Part shown: positions 19,547-29,571 of the stretch, piece after piece
Position numbering within the stretch: the first letter of the stretch is position 1
Layout of the letters: every line of letters begins with the position of its first letter
Assembly (NCBI GenBank): GCA_900343135.1
Contig: OPYK01000002.1
Coordinates: 144,051-208,050 of the forward strand
Origin: Atopobium massiliense
GTDB taxonomy: Bacteria > Actinomycetota > Coriobacteriia > Coriobacteriales > Atopobiaceae
DNA length: 64,000 nucleotides
Direction of reading: 5' to 3'
Translations under genes and position numbers: made by a program
Notes under the pieces: model-generated
Seen by the model: only the letters and a program-made list of their open reading frames with translations
Told to the model about the DNA's origin: nothing
Databases searched by the model: none

Positions 19547-20512
19547 GTGAGCGTAACAATAGATAAAGAAGCTATTAGACGTTCGGTAAACGAACGGCTT
19601 CGACACAACCAGGCTGGGCAGGCGCCGCTTCATTTTACGGCAAACAGTCAAAGCAGCATACGCCATGTTGTGGGTGTTGTATCGGGCAAAGGTGGCGTTG
19701 GCAAATCGCTCGTATGCGGCGCAGCGGCAATTGAGCTTGCGCGCGCGGGCTATAAGGTGGGTATTCTCGACGCTGATATTACCGGTCCTTCCATTCCAAA
19801 AATGTTTGGATTTGCAGGTAAACATGCCTATGGTAAAGACGACAAAATTATTCCGCTTATGTCGCAGCTTGGTATAAAAATTATCAGCACCAATCTTGTT
19901 ATCGAAAAAGAAACCGATCCCGTGTTGTGGCGTGGACCTATGCTCATGGGTGCCATCAAGCAATTTTTTGAAGACACACTATGGGGAGAGATTGACTATT
20001 TGCTGGTAGACATGCCTCCCGGCACCGGCGACGTTGCCCTTACCGTGTTTCAATCCCTGCCAATTACCGGTGTTATTGTAGTTTCGAGTCCGCAAGATTT
20101 GGTGCAAATGGTAGTTGGTAAAGCGCTTACCATGGCTCAAATGATGGACGTTCCTACCTTGGGGCTTGTAGAAAACATGAGCTATATTACCTGCCCCGAT
20201 TGTAATGTACACATCTATCCCTTTGGCGAAAGCCACCTTGCCGAAACGGCCGAGCACTACGACATTCCCGCGCTTGATAGGCTGCCAATTATGCAGCATC
20301 TGGCGCAGGCATGCGACGAAGGCACGCTTGAAACGCAACTTCCGGAAACGTTTGCGCCGCAAACACTGCAGGCGCTGCAAGCGCTGGATGACGGGGCGGA
20401 TGCTGCGGGTTCTGCAGGCGCTGGTGCTGGTGCTGCGGCAACTGCGGCGGCACGTGCAACCGCGGGTGCAGATACCACAAACAGCAATCACACCACACAG
20501 CCAAGCGAGTAG
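19547..20512 (+). CDS. mrp: Mrp/ApbC-type Fe-S carrier ATPase
   Basis: 321 residues of the Mrp/NBP35 ParA-like ATPase family, which carries and transfers iron-sulfur clusters. The deviant Walker A is SGKGGVGKSLV near residue 47, with ILDADITGPSIPKMFG, DYLLVDMPPGTGD (Walker B) and the paired cysteines of ITCPDCNVH that bridge a cluster at the dimer interface. The last 50 residues are an Ala/Gly/Thr-rich tail outside the family core. The start is GTG, 6 nt after AAAGGAGA. It ends 3 nt before the next gene, so the two are co-translated. Confidence 0.92.
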   Translation: MSVTIDKEAIRRSVNERLRHNQAGQAPLHFTANSQSSIRHVVGVVSGKGGVGKSLVCGAAAIELARAGYKVGILDADITGPSIPKMFGFAGKHAYGKDDKIIPLMSQLGIKIISTNLVIEKETDPVLWRGPMLMGAIKQFFEDTLWGEIDYLLVDMPPGTGDVALTVFQSLPITGVIVVSSPQDLVQMVVGKALTMAQMMDVPTLGLVENMSYITCPDCNVHIYPFGESHLAETAEHYDIPALDRLPIMQHLAQACDEGTLETQLPETFAPQTLQALQALDDGADAAGSAGAGAGAAATAAARATAGADTTNSNHTTQPSE

Positions 20513-20515
20513 CCC

Positions 20516-22102
20516 ATGAACTCACGCAAACGAAAGCTCCAGCAGCGCACGCATCAAAAAGAAAGCCGCAACACACAGCCATGCGCGTTGCCAGCGCAGG
20601 TTGATGTGTGCGTGATAGGCGGCGGTGCAAGCGGCATATGCGCAGCTATTTGCGCCGCACAGGCGGGAGCTTCGGTATGCGTTATCGAAAAAGAATCGGT
20701 ATGCGGCAAAAGCATACTTAAAACGGGAAACGGTGCCTGCAATTTTTGCACCACACAGCTAAACTGCAGCGCGTATAACGCACCGCAGTTTGTACGCGAC
20801 GCGTTTTCTGGCTTATGTGCCGTGCTGCCAGATGACGTGCAGCTAGCTGATGTGTGGCCAATGCAACGCCCGGCTGGCGCAAATTCGCCTGACAACACTC
20901 CAAGCACGCGCGCCCTGGCGCACATCTTGCACTTTTTTACGCGCGCAGGACTTGTGTGGAATGTAAAAGAAACGCGGATGTATCCCCTCTCAAACAAAGC
21001 GTCTACCATACAAGATGTACTGCTTGCACGCCTGTATGCAACGCGTGTACATGTGTGCTGCGCGCGCGAAGTAGTAGCGCTTGAAGCATTGGATGATCCT
21101 GGCGCAGCGGGCACAGCTGACGCACGTGACGGGGCTGACACCGCTGACGCCGCTGCTGATAGCGCTGCAGGCTATCGCTGGCGTGTTACCACGATTGCGG
21201 CGCCTGCAGCAACAACGGCTCACACACGTGCCGCAGACGTGCAGCTCAAAGCATCACAGCCTTCAGTTGTGCGTGCAAAAGCAGTTGTTATTGCAACAGG
21301 CGGCGCACATGCGCTGAGCTTTGTACCACGCGAGCTTACGCACGCTCCTTTTGTGGGCAAACTATGCCCGCTTACCTGCGAAAAAAGCCCGATTTTTGCG
21401 CTTGATGGTATGCGCTTTAAGGCGACAATCTCGCTTATGCGAAGCGGCACGCAGGTGTTTTGCGAAGATGGCGAAATTCTTATCCGTAGCTGGGGATTAT
21501 CGGGCATTGTGGTATTTAACGCTTCGCGTGTTGCACGCGCGGGCGATGTGCTTCAGTGCAACATTCTGCCGAGCTTTACACAAGACGCGCTGGCGCAGCT
21601 TATCTATACGCGGCTTCAGCCCTTCGATGGAGCAGCACTCGGCACATCAGATGCCCTGCTCCAAGAAACAATTGAGCAGTGTTTGTTGGGACTTCTCGAC
21701 AAAAGCGCAGCGCGCGTGATGGCCGCGTGCTTTATGGACAACATACACAACGCACAGCCACATCAAGCTGCAACGCCAGCGCACGCGCCGCACACGAGCG
21801 ACGCACAAAAACGCGTTTATGCACAGCGGCTTGCACAGTGTTTGCAAGAAATTTCACTTGTAGTTACGGGCACAACACATACAAACGCCGCGCAGGTGCA
21901 TCAAGGTGGCATTGCGCTTTCTGAAATAGTGCCACGCACACTTGAAAGCACCAGGTATCACGGGATATTTGCCTGCGGAGAAGCGCTTGATATTGATGGC
22001 GCGTGCGGCGGGTATAATTTGTCATGGGCATGGGCGTCGGGCATGCTTGCTGGCATACAAAGTGCACGATGCGCAGGCACTATGGTGCATGCCACGCGTT
22101 AA
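20516..22102 (+). CDS. BaiN/HI0933-family FAD oxidoreductase
   Basis: 528 residues. A basic N-terminal stretch (about 22 residues) precedes the FAD-binding VCVIGGGASGICAA, the acidic end of the second strand (VIEKE) and the GNGACNF motif typical of the HI0933/BaiN-like flavoprotein family. KAVVIATGG and a C-terminal GYNLSWAWASG stretch complete the fold. The inserted middle part is long and Ala/His-rich compared with the usual roughly 400-residue family. Substrate unknown; some members act on bile acids or other enoates. It follows mrp with a 3-nt gap. Confidence 0.85.
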   Translation: MNSRKRKLQQRTHQKESRNTQPCALPAQVDVCVIGGGASGICAAICAAQAGASVCVIEKESVCGKSILKTGNGACNFCTTQLNCSAYNAPQFVRDAFSGLCAVLPDDVQLADVWPMQRPAGANSPDNTPSTRALAHILHFFTRAGLVWNVKETRMYPLSNKASTIQDVLLARLYATRVHVCCAREVVALEALDDPGAAGTADARDGADTADAAADSAAGYRWRVTTIAAPAATTAHTRAADVQLKASQPSVVRAKAVVIATGGAHALSFVPRELTHAPFVGKLCPLTCEKSPIFALDGMRFKATISLMRSGTQVFCEDGEILIRSWGLSGIVVFNASRVARAGDVLQCNILPSFTQDALAQLIYTRLQPFDGAALGTSDALLQETIEQCLLGLLDKSAARVMAACFMDNIHNAQPHQAATPAHAPHTSDAQKRVYAQRLAQCLQEISLVVTGTTHTNAAQVHQGGIALSEIVPRTLESTRYHGIFACGEALDIDGACGGYNLSWAWASGMLAGIQSARCAGTMVHATR

Positions 22103-22205
22103 GGCCCCTGCTGCGCGCGATGCATAAACCCCGCAATCAAACGCACTACGCAAACGCACTACGCACACGCACATCACGTGCGCGTATTATAACAAATGAG
22201 GATAC

Positions 22206-24182
22206 ATGATTACACTTTCGTCTATACCATGCAGCTACAACCTGGCAAACCGTGTTCGTGCTTACGAAGACGATTTTTTGCGCGCGTATGCCGCCGCCAC
22301 ACTGGCATGCAGCCCACGCGATATTGCAACGTTTACCATCTCTCGAAAATCGATTGACGCGCGGCACAAAAATGCACTTCAACTGCGCTATCGTATAGCA
22401 CTTACGCTTACGGCGGGCGATGCATATGAAAAGCAGTGCGTAAAGAATTGGCAGGCACACAAAGCACTCAGCCCACATGCAGACGCACGCGGAGATGCAA
22501 GCGCGCACGAGCATAACATGCGCTCCACAACGCACAACGCAAAGCGCCGCATGAAGAGAAACGCGCGTAAAACCCCGGGAACTGGTACACACACAAACGC
22601 GGATGCAGCACGCATAGCAGCAACGCTTGCATGCACGCTCCCCGAAACTCTGCACGAAATGCTGCCCAATGCGCTGCCCGGAGCTCATGACGACACCAAT
22701 CACACGCGCGCGCAAGAGCAGCTGACACGCATGCTCAAAGCCCTTACGAGCGCAGATGCTTCGACCATTGAATGTACCTACACAGAGCACACCGCCACAG
22801 CGCCGTGCTTTCCTGCCTCATTTGCAGATGTGCACATCCCGCAGGACTCCCGCGGTGTTGTTGTAGTGGGCGCAGGATGCGCGGGATTGTTTTGTGCGCT
22901 TTGGCTTGCGCATTGTGGTCTCAAGCCGCTGTTACTTGAACGTGGCGGAGCTGCAGAAAAACGCAAAGAAGCAATTGAAAGCTTTATTGCAACAGGCGTG
23001 CTTAACCCCGAAATAAATATCCAGTTTGGCATTGGCGGCGCGGGCACCTATTCTGATGGCAAGCTCAACACCGGTACAAAAAGCCCCTATCACCGCCTTA
23101 TTTTGCAAACGTTTGTAGAGGCGGGCGCGCCCGAACACATTTTGTGGGACGCAAAGCCGCACATTGGAAGCGATATTCTCCCCCGCGTGGTTACACACAT
23201 TGTGGCACAAATACGCGCGCTTGGCGGCGAGGTGCGCTTTATGACCAAGCTCGATAGGCTTGAATGCGCGCTGGGTCACGTGCGTGGTGTGCACGTGGTT
23301 CAAACCGAAGATACCCTGCAAAAAGAAGAGTATATCCCCTGCTCACAAGTGGTGCTTGCCTGCGGACATTCTGCGCGCGACACCTACCGCATGCTTAATG
23401 CAGCGGGCATCTATCTTGAGCAAAAAACCTTTGCTATTGGCTATCGTATTGAACATGCACAGCGCATGATAAACGCCGTGCAGTATGGCGATGCGTCGCG
23501 GGCAGAGCTGCTGGGAAGCGCCGATTACAAAATTGCCGTGCATCTTTCGCAAAACAATAATGCGTTTAGTTTTTGCATGTGCCCCGGCGGCTACGTTGTT
23601 GCTGCTACAAGCGAAGTTAACCACGTGGTAACTAATGGCATGAGCCTTTCGGCGCGCGCAGGAACAAACGCGTGTGCAGGCTGGCTTTCAAACGTATGTC
23701 CCGAAAACCTCGCAAGTAACGACGTTCTTGCTGGCATGCATCTGCAAGATACCCTCGAAAAACAAGCCTTTGAGCTGGGTTGTGGTGGCTATAAAGCGCC
23801 TGCGCAGCTCGTAGGCGACTTTTTACAAGGCTGCGCATCAAGCGGGCAAGGCAGCGTAACTCCCACCTACCCTCTTGGTGTTACCTGGACCAATGTCGCA
23901 CGCTGCATGCCGGATTATATTGTTGCCAATTTGCGAGAAGGGCTTCTTCGCGCCGACGCTAAATTTAAGGGCTTTGCCAGCGCCGATGCCGTACTTACCG
24001 GCGTTGAAACGCGGTCGAGCGCGCCCGTGCGCATTGTGCGCGATACAGCCAGCCTACAGTCGCTTAGCACGCAGGGGCTCTACCCTTGTGGTGAAGGTGC
24101 CGGTTATGCGGGCGGTATTATGAGCGCAGCTACCGATGGTATTCGTGTTGCTCAAAAAATTAGTGATGCATACAGGCAGTAA
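22206..24182 (+). CDS. COG2509-type FAD-dependent dehydrogenase
   Basis: 658 residues. The FAD site is VVVVGAGCAGLFCALWL near residue 218, followed by the family motif GGAGTYSDGKLNTGTKSP, VLACGHSARDTY, and a C-terminal GEGAGYAGGIMSAATDG cap. This is the uncharacterised dehydrogenase family often annotated only as FAD-dependent protein. The N-terminal 200 residues include the family's small domain (SRKSIDARHK) and then a charged, low-complexity insert of about 120 residues that looks specific to this lineage. Its 3' end overlaps that of the convergent PTS IIB gene by 23 nt. Physiological role unknown. Confidence 0.85.
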   Translation: MITLSSIPCSYNLANRVRAYEDDFLRAYAAATLACSPRDIATFTISRKSIDARHKNALQLRYRIALTLTAGDAYEKQCVKNWQAHKALSPHADARGDASAHEHNMRSTTHNAKRRMKRNARKTPGTGTHTNADAARIAATLACTLPETLHEMLPNALPGAHDDTNHTRAQEQLTRMLKALTSADASTIECTYTEHTATAPCFPASFADVHIPQDSRGVVVVGAGCAGLFCALWLAHCGLKPLLLERGGAAEKRKEAIESFIATGVLNPEINIQFGIGGAGTYSDGKLNTGTKSPYHRLILQTFVEAGAPEHILWDAKPHIGSDILPRVVTHIVAQIRALGGEVRFMTKLDRLECALGHVRGVHVVQTEDTLQKEEYIPCSQVVLACGHSARDTYRMLNAAGIYLEQKTFAIGYRIEHAQRMINAVQYGDASRAELLGSADYKIAVHLSQNNNAFSFCMCPGGYVVAATSEVNHVVTNGMSLSARAGTNACAGWLSNVCPENLASNDVLAGMHLQDTLEKQAFELGCGGYKAPAQLVGDFLQGCASSGQGSVTPTYPLGVTWTNVARCMPDYIVANLREGLLRADAKFKGFASADAVLTGVETRSSAPVRIVRDTASLQSLSTQGLYPCGEGAGYAGGIMSAATDGIRVAQKISDAYRQ

Positions 24183-24453
24183 TAATGGCACGCAGCCGCG
24201 CAAGCTCAGCACGCTTTCCTGGTGCGCCTAAAAACGCAAGGCCATTAATAACAGGAATATGCGGATGCATAGAGGATTTTACCAGCGACACGTAGACATC
24301 GGCACCCTCAAGTGCGTCTTGTAGCTGGGAAAGTTCAACTTCATGAATTGTTGCTAGTAGTTTTTGTTGTTTACACCATGCGCGCAAAAACTCGCCCACA
24401 ACATGCGACGTTGCGACGCCGTTTCCACACGCGACAATAATTGTTGCAGCCAT
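24160..24453 (-). CDS. PTS IIB component, galactitol-type
   Basis: 97 residues, a stand-alone IIB. The phosphocysteine loop is IIVACGNGVATSHVV at residues 5-19, followed by the conserved ADVYVSLVKSS. This is the GatB/SgcB fold: it takes phosphate from a IIA protein and passes it to sugar bound by IIC. No IIA or IIC gene is in the window. The gene is an orphan here, either serving a system elsewhere or acting as a phosphorylation-dependent regulator. It sits downstream of the GntR gene on the same strand, with the 17-bp tandem repeat between them, and overlaps its convergent neighbour by 23 nt. Confidence 0.85.
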   Translation of the reverse strand: MAATIIVACGNGVATSHVVGEFLRAWCKQQKLLATIHEVELSQLQDALEGADVYVSLVKSSMHPHIPVINGLAFLGAPGKRAELARLRAIITACMHH

Positions 24454-24502
24454 ATGTCACCTCGCAAAATGCTCTCCGTATGAGAATGGTTAAAATTGGG
24501 CT

Positions 24503-24668
24503 CTATAGGTTGACGTGCGCTATAGGTTGACGTGCACTATAGGTTGACGTGCGCTATAGGTTGACGTGCACTATAGGTTGACGTGCGCTATAGGTTGACG
24601 TGCACTATAGGTTGACGTGCGCTATAGGTTGACGTGCACTATAGGTTGACGTGCGCTATAGGTTGGCA
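24503..24668. repeat. 17-bp tandem repeat, ten units (VNTR)
   Basis: Units of CTATAGGTTGACGTGC plus one base start at 24503, 24520, 24537, 24554, 24571, 24588, 24605, 24622, 24639 and 24656. The last base alternates strictly g, a, g, a, so the true period is 34 bp. The tenth unit decays after CTATAGGTTGG. It occupies the 250-bp gap upstream of the IIB gene and downstream of the GntR gene. Each unit holds TTGAC and TATAG, but not at promoter spacing. Confidence 0.97.
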
Positions 24669-24703
24669 CACATGTATAGTACCATGCATCATTGCACGAG
24701 TGC

Positions 24704-25351
24704 TTAATGCTTAAACAGTTCGATATAGTCGTTTGACCAGTGCTTCGTGCAAATAAACGTTGCAAGACCAACAGAATCCTTTGCGCGAAACAGGCGCACA
24801 ATTTCTTCGTGCTCCTTATTTGCATGTAACAGCGTTGCGCGTGCCTTTTCGATATCAAGCGCCAAAAAATCGCGGCGCACAAAATAGCGTTGCTGCTGGT
24901 GAACCAGGCTAATAAGGCGCTCATTGCCGCAACGGGCGATGTAATAGCCGTGAAAATTGTGTTGTAATTCGTAATATTGCGCAAGTAACCCACCCTCGAT
25001 AGCAAGGTTCATGGAATCGACCATAAACTGCATTTGCTGGTAGTCTTCCTGCGTAAGGCGGTCGCATGCAAGCGACGCTGCCTGCGCATCAAGCGCCGCC
25101 ATAACCTGCATAACACCAAGCGCAACCTCGGCGTCAAAACCACGCACGTAAAAGCCGCGGCGCAGCTGATTATCGAGGTAGCCGTCGTCGCACAGTTTAA
25201 TAAGCGCTTCGCGCACGGGCGTACGCGACACGTTCATCGCTTCGCAAATACTCTGCTCGCTTACCCGCTCACCAGGCTTAACATTTCCATCGTTAATAAG
25301 CGCAATAATGTAGTCGTATACATGTTCATTTAAAGGTTGATATGTGGTCAT
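24704..25351 (-). CDS. GntR family regulator, FCD (FadR) subfamily
   Basis: 215 residues. The winged helix is at about 10-70, with the GntR signature GERVSEQSICEAMNVSRTPV and REALIKLCDDGYL. An all-helical FCD effector domain follows, with metal/ligand-type residues in ELQHNFHGYY and LLHANKEHEEIV. Members usually repress genes for uptake and use of sugar acids or similar carboxylates, and the ligand lifts binding. The nearest candidate target is the orphan IIB gene downstream. A TTACAT-N8-ATGTAA inverted repeat at 25395-25414, 44 bp upstream of its own start, may be an autoregulatory operator. Confidence 0.88.
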   Translation of the reverse strand: MTTYQPLNEHVYDYIIALINDGNVKPGERVSEQSICEAMNVSRTPVREALIKLCDDGYLDNQLRRGFYVRGFDAEVALGVMQVMAALDAQAASLACDRLTQEDYQQMQFMVDSMNLAIEGGLLAQYYELQHNFHGYYIARCGNERLISLVHQQQRYFVRRDFLALDIEKARATLLHANKEHEEIVRLFRAKDSVGLATFICTKHWSNDYIELFKH

Positions 25352-25394
25352 TTATGCTCCGGTTCATTACAGTTCAACATGGTTGTAGAGCTCA

Positions 25395-25414
25395 TTACAT
25401 GACAAACAATGTAA
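25395..25414. promoter_or_regulatory. Candidate GntR operator
   Basis: Perfect 6-bp inverted repeat TTACAT/ATGTAA with an 8-bp spacer, 44 bp upstream of the GntR start. FCD-type regulators commonly bind short AT-rich palindromes near their own promoter; assignment here is by position only. The rest of the 319-bp gap to uvrB (25352-25670) shows nothing else I can name. Confidence 0.35.
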
Positions 25415-25670
25415 CGTGCCTTCGTGGTTTTTGTGTACGGTACCTCTGGCTGTATACGGCGTAATCGCTATGCACAACAAGTGGTAATAACAATACACAT
25501 TTGCAACTTTTTTTGTACCCCAAGCAGATGTGCGTTCGGCAATTTAACAAAATATACACGTTTTTTCAGCTTTGTGAACACAAACGCGTCACAGGGGTTG
25601 TCATGTGCAGGGAGCGCAGACAGCGGGTGTGTGATTAGTGCAGTCACATGCGAGTAGTGCAGCGCGCACG

Positions 25671-27989
25671 TTACCGCTTACGCGCACGAAAACGCTGCTT
25701 TTTGCCAAACGCAGAGGATGTATGTGCCGCGCGCTTAAGGCGTGCTAATATTTCGTCTGCCGATGCACCATCTTTGAGTGATTCAAGCTCAACAATCTGA
25801 TCACGCACGCGTGCCGCGCGTTCAAAATCCATTGCGGCCGAAGCTTCAAACATTTCATCGTTAAGCGAGCCAATCATTGCTGCAAGCTCGTCTTGCGAAA
25901 GTGCAGCAAGGGGCAGCTGCGCACCCGAGGCGAGCTGTGAAGGTGCGCCGTCGGGGAATTGCTGCGCGGTGTTGAACTGCGCGGCCTGTTTACCTGCAGC
26001 GCCGCCGTCCGATCCAGCCTGCCCGCGCACAGTTCCCTTGGGATTGGACGTGTGGTAATAGCGGTCTTGCACCGCTCCTTTTTCGGTATAAAATACGCCA
26101 TCTTTGCGTGATTTTGAATCGAGCGTGTTATGCGCATCGGTAATAAACGCAGCTACATCGGTGAGCGACTTTTTAATCGTTTGCGGCACAATGTGGTGTT
26201 CCTCGTTATACGCAAGCTGCAACGTGCGACGACGGCGCGTTTCTTCGATAGCTTCGTGCATCGATTGCGTTATGCGGTCGGCATACATAATCACGGTGCC
26301 GTGTGCGTTTCGCGCGGCGCGTCCCATCGTTTGGATAAGGTCGCGGCGACTGCGCAAAAACCCCTCTTTATCTGCATCAAGAATAGCCACAAGCGACACT
26401 TCGGGGATATCGAGACCTTCGCGAAGCAAGTTAATGCCTACAAGCACGTCGATGGTACCCTGGCGCAAATCGCGAATGATGTCGATTCTATCGAGCGTGG
26501 CGGTATCCGACGTCATATACGAAACACGAAAACCCCTGTCAAGAAAATGCTCAGTTAAATCGGCCGCCATATGTTTGGTAAGCGTGCACACAAGCACACG
26601 CTCGCCTTTGGCAATGCGCGTAGTAATTTCGTCTGCCAAATCGTCTATCTGACCGCGCGAAGGACGTACGCTTACATCGGGATCGAGCAAGCCGGTTGGA
26701 CGAATGACCTGCTCAACCACTTGTTTACTTACCGAAAGCTCGTAGTCGCCTGGCGTTGCCGATACATAGATAAACTGCGGAATGCGCGCTTCAAACTCGT
26801 CAAACCGAAGAGGCCTGTTGTCAAGCGCACACGGCAGACGAAACCCGTGCTCAACCAGGGTAACTTTGCGCGAACGGTCGCCTTCGTACATGGCTCGCAG
26901 CTGATGGAGCGCCACATGCGACTCGTCAATAATGCACAGCATGTCACTCGGAAAATAGTCGATAAGCGTATAGGGCGGCTCACCAGGCTTTCTGCCATCG
27001 AGGTGCCGCGAGTAGTTTTCGATGCCCGAACAAAAACCCATCGTTTCGAGCATTTCAATGTCGTACGACGTGCGCTGGCTAAGGCGCTGAGCCTCAACAA
27101 GCAAATTGTGCGCTTTAAGCTCGGCAACACGCGCTTCGAGCTCCTCTTGAATGGTGCCAATGGCCGACGTAATTTTGGGACGCGCAGTTACATAGTGAGA
27201 CGCCGGCCAAATGGGTATGGCATCAAATTCACGCTCGATTGTGCCATTGAGGGCGTCTATCTCGGCAATTGTTTCTACCTCGTCGCCAAAAAATATAATA
27301 CGGATAGGGCGCTCGGCATAGGGCGGAAATACGTCTACCGCATCGCCACGCACGCGAAACGTACCGCGAATAAGATCAACGTCGTTGCGCTCATATTGGA
27401 TATCGATAAGCGAACGAATAAAGTCATCGCGCTCAAGCGGCTGCGTTTTATCAACGTTGGGCGCCAAACCCGCGTAATCCTGGGGACTACCAATACCGTA
27501 AATGCACGACACGCTGGCAACAACAATGCAATCGCGCCTCGAAAGCAAGCTCGACGTTGTTTGGTGACGCAACTTTTCAACCTCTTCGTTTATTGAGGAG
27601 TCTTTTTCGATGTAGGTATCGGTTTGCGGCACATAGGCTTCGGGCTGGTAGTAGTCGTAATACGACACAAAGTACACCACTGCGTTGTGGGGAAACAGTT
27701 CTTTCATTTCGCTTGCCACTTGCGCGGCGAGCGTTTTGTTTGGCTCAATAATAAGTGTTGGCTTTTGCGTGTGTTGAATTACGTTTGCCATGGTAAACGT
27801 TTTGCCCGATCCGGTAACGCCAAGAAGCGTTTGGTAGCGCTTGTTGTCCGCAACGCCACGGCTGAGCTTTTCGATTGCCGGCACCTGATCGCCACGGGGT
27901 GTATAGCTCGATTCAATGACAAACGGGTGCTGCGCTTTTGTTGCACCAAAGTGCACAAGCTCGCTTCCAAGATGTTCGTACGTTTGCAT
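25671..27989 (-). CDS. uvrB: Excinuclease ABC subunit B
   Basis: 772 residues. UvrB is the damage-verifying helicase-like subunit of nucleotide excision repair, partner of UvrA and UvrC. Walker A ([16 protein letters not shown]) is near 55, the beta-hairpin region [12 protein letters not shown] follows, then the DEAD-like [12 protein letters not shown] and helicase motif [11 protein letters not shown]. The C-terminal UVR motif ([20 protein letters not shown]) is present. The protein is about 80 residues longer than most UvrB: a Gly/Ala/Gln-rich linker lies between the end of the helicase part (about 645) and the UVR motif, and a basic tail follows. It is the last gene of coaE, transglycosylase, uvrB. 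Confidence 0.97.
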   Translation of the reverse strand: MQTYEHLGSELVHFGATKAQHPFVIESSYTPRGDQVPAIEKLSRGVADNKRYQTLLGVTGSGKTFTMANVIQHTQKPTLIIEPNKTLAAQVASEMKELFPHNAVVYFVSYYDYYQPEAYVPQTDTYIEKDSSINEEVEKLRHQTTSSLLSRRDCIVVASVSCIYGIGSPQDYAGLAPNVDKTQPLERDDFIRSLIDIQYERNDVDLIRGTFRVRGDAVDVFPPYAERPIRIIFFGDEVETIAEIDALNGTIEREFDAIPIWPASHYVTARPKITSAIGTIQEELEARVAELKAHNLLVEAQRLSQRTSYDIEMLETMGFCSGIENYSRHLDGRKPGEPPYTLIDYFPSDMLCIIDESHVALHQLRAMYEGDRSRKVTLVEHGFRLPCALDNRPLRFDEFEARIPQFIYVSATPGDYELSVSKQVVEQVIRPTGLLDPDVSVRPSRGQIDDLADEITTRIAKGERVLVCTLTKHMAADLTEHFLDRGFRVSYMTSDTATLDRIDIIRDLRQGTIDVLVGINLLREGLDIPEVSLVAILDADKEGFLRSRRDLIQTMGRAARNAHGTVIMYADRITQSMHEAIEETRRRRTLQLAYNEEHHIVPQTIKKSLTDVAAFITDAHNTLDSKSRKDGVFYTEKGAVQDRYYHTSNPKGTVRGQAGSDGGAAGKQAAQFNTAQQFPDGAPSQLASGAQLPLAALSQDELAAMIGSLNDEMFEASAAMDFERAARVRDQIVELESLKDGASADEILARLKRAAHTSSAFGKKQRFRARKR

Positions 27990-28094
27990 GAAATCTCCTA
28001 GGGTGCTTAGCGGTGAGGTGTGGCGGGTCGTTGCGGTGCACGCGGCTACGCGGCGCTACATATGCGCAGCTACACGCAGGTAAACCTACCAGAG

Positions 28095-28685
28095 CTAGTC
28101 GTGAATGCCATCGGGATACAGCTCTTTATACGCGTCGTATGCCTGATTAACACGAATAATATAATTTTTCGTTTCAACATACTCAACAACGTCTGCAAAA
28201 ACACCACGATCCTGCTTCTTTTTCCAGGAACCAACGGTTGTGGGCCCTGCGTTATATGCCGCGATAACCTCATCGCGCGAGCTAAACTGCGACTGCAAAT
28301 ACGCAAGGTACGCTGTGCCATACTCGATGTTCTCACGTGCCTGTTGCAAACGCGTCAGCGGATATTCGCGTGCGGAAACCTGCCCGCCATCAGCCAAAAA
28401 CTGAGCCGTTGCGGGCATTATCTGCATAAGTCCAACCGCGCCGGCCTTGGAATGCGCGCCTGCGTCCCAGCCCGACTCAGTATGAATAACAGCGCAAATG
28501 AGGTATGGGTCTACATGATAGCGATGAGCTGCACTTTGTATGAGCTCGGCATGGTGCACAGGATAGGCAAAGCGCTTGATTGCCGATGTAACCATAAGCG
28601 GCGCAGCAAGACTTATCGCACAGATAACTCCCAATATCGAAAAAAGCGAAATGCGATACCAGCTAAAAAAATGTGGACGTTGCAT
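28095..28685 (-). CDS. Membrane-anchored lytic transglycosylase (SLT)
   Basis: 196 residues. A membrane segment at about 9-30 is followed by a soluble-lytic-transglycosylase domain. The catalytic Glu is in AVIHTESGWDAGAHS; AGAVGLMQIMPATAQFL, NIEYGTAYLAYLQ and AYNAGPTTV are the other family motifs. It cleaves peptidoglycan glycan strands to 1,6-anhydro ends outside the membrane. The ATG at 28685 is chosen: earlier in-frame starts would put 55 residues of unlike composition, read from the coaE 3' region, before the membrane segment. It lies between coaE and uvrB on the same strand. Confidence 0.9.
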   Translation of the reverse strand: MQRPHFFSWYRISLFSILGVICAISLAAPLMVTSAIKRFAYPVHHAELIQSAAHRYHVDPYLICAVIHTESGWDAGAHSKAGAVGLMQIMPATAQFLADGGQVSAREYPLTRLQQARENIEYGTAYLAYLQSQFSSRDEVIAAYNAGPTTVGSWKKKQDRGVFADVVEYVETKNYIIRVNQAYDAYKELYPDGIHD

Positions 28686-28822
28686 ACCATTCCTAACGCA
28701 AACCTGCTCGAAGTGTAAGTTTTGTAGCGTACCTGCACGTAGCGGCGTGGGCGCGCGGGCGTAAAGCACGTAAGACCCCGTAAAGCTCAGGGTCGTAGGG
28801 CTCGTAAGACAAGGCGCACTTC

Positions 28823-29545
28823 TTACACAGCAATACGCGAATGATACCACATCAAGAGATGCTTGTGGAGAAGCGGGAGCGATGCCGCATTAAGAATGCA
28901 TGTTGTAGCTGCGTGAATGCGCGTAAATTCTGCCGCTTGCTGCGCGTACTGATGCGCCGATTGGTGCGCCGTAACATGTGCATCAAATGCCGAAGAAGCG
29001 CGAATGCGACCGCGCGCCGCTCTCAGAGCAGTTGGTGCAACAATGCAGAGAATTTCGTGTGCGTACCTGCGCAGCGCTGGAACTTTTTCAAGAAGCGGCA
29101 GCTCAACCACAACGCAGCGCGTAAAGCTAGCATTTGTGCGAGTAGGTGTTGATAGCGCAGCAGGCACAATGCCAGCACCCGCAGCGAGCAGTTTTTTCTC
29201 AATATGTGCTTGAATAACGGGAATTTGCAGCTGCTCAAGTGTTGTTTGTGCTTGCACTGAGCTAAACGCGCGCGCAGCTAGCCGGGTGCGGTTAATACTG
29301 CCGTCTTGCGCAAGAATGTCACTGCCAAAATGCCTGCATAACGCTGCGATAAGAGCGTTGTCGCGTGCCTTTGTTGCTCCCAAAAGTTCGTGAGAGATTG
29401 CATCGGCACTAATGTACGTGGCGCCAAGCTGCTGCAAATAGGCACACGCGCTACTTTTGCCCGACGCAAGTGTACCCGTAACAAACACCACGTAGGGTGC
29501 TTGCTGCACAGGTTGGGTTGGTGCTTGGTGCGGCGCACGTTCCAT
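28823..29545 (-). CDS. coaE: Dephospho-CoA kinase
   Basis: 240 residues. The P-loop GTLASGKSS is at about residues 24-32, with the CoaE-typical ISADAISHELL, VVVELPLLEKV, and the lid-region arginines in RAARGRIRASS. It phosphorylates the 3'-OH of dephospho-CoA, the last step of CoA synthesis. A 17-residue Gln/Pro-rich extension precedes the core. The C-terminal part is His/Ala-rich and slightly longer than the 200-residue norm. The coaE-uvrB neighbourhood is common in Actinobacteria. Confidence 0.9.
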   Translation of the reverse strand: MERAPHQAPTQPVQQAPYVVFVTGTLASGKSSACAYLQQLGATYISADAISHELLGATKARDNALIAALCRHFGSDILAQDGSINRTRLAARAFSSVQAQTTLEQLQIPVIQAHIEKKLLAAGAGIVPAALSTPTRTNASFTRCVVVELPLLEKVPALRRYAHEILCIVAPTALRAARGRIRASSAFDAHVTAHQSAHQYAQQAAEFTRIHAATTCILNAASLPLLHKHLLMWYHSRIAV

Positions 29546-29571
29546 AATGGATGTCTACCAGCGCGTAGTAG

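Noticed and set aside
24503-24668. CRISPR array
   Set aside because: Units are directly tandem at 17 bp with no spacers, and no cas genes are present.
26571-27596. 341-codon plus-strand frame opposite uvrB
   Set aside because: It is a shadow of the uvrB codons on the other strand, with no start signal or motif.
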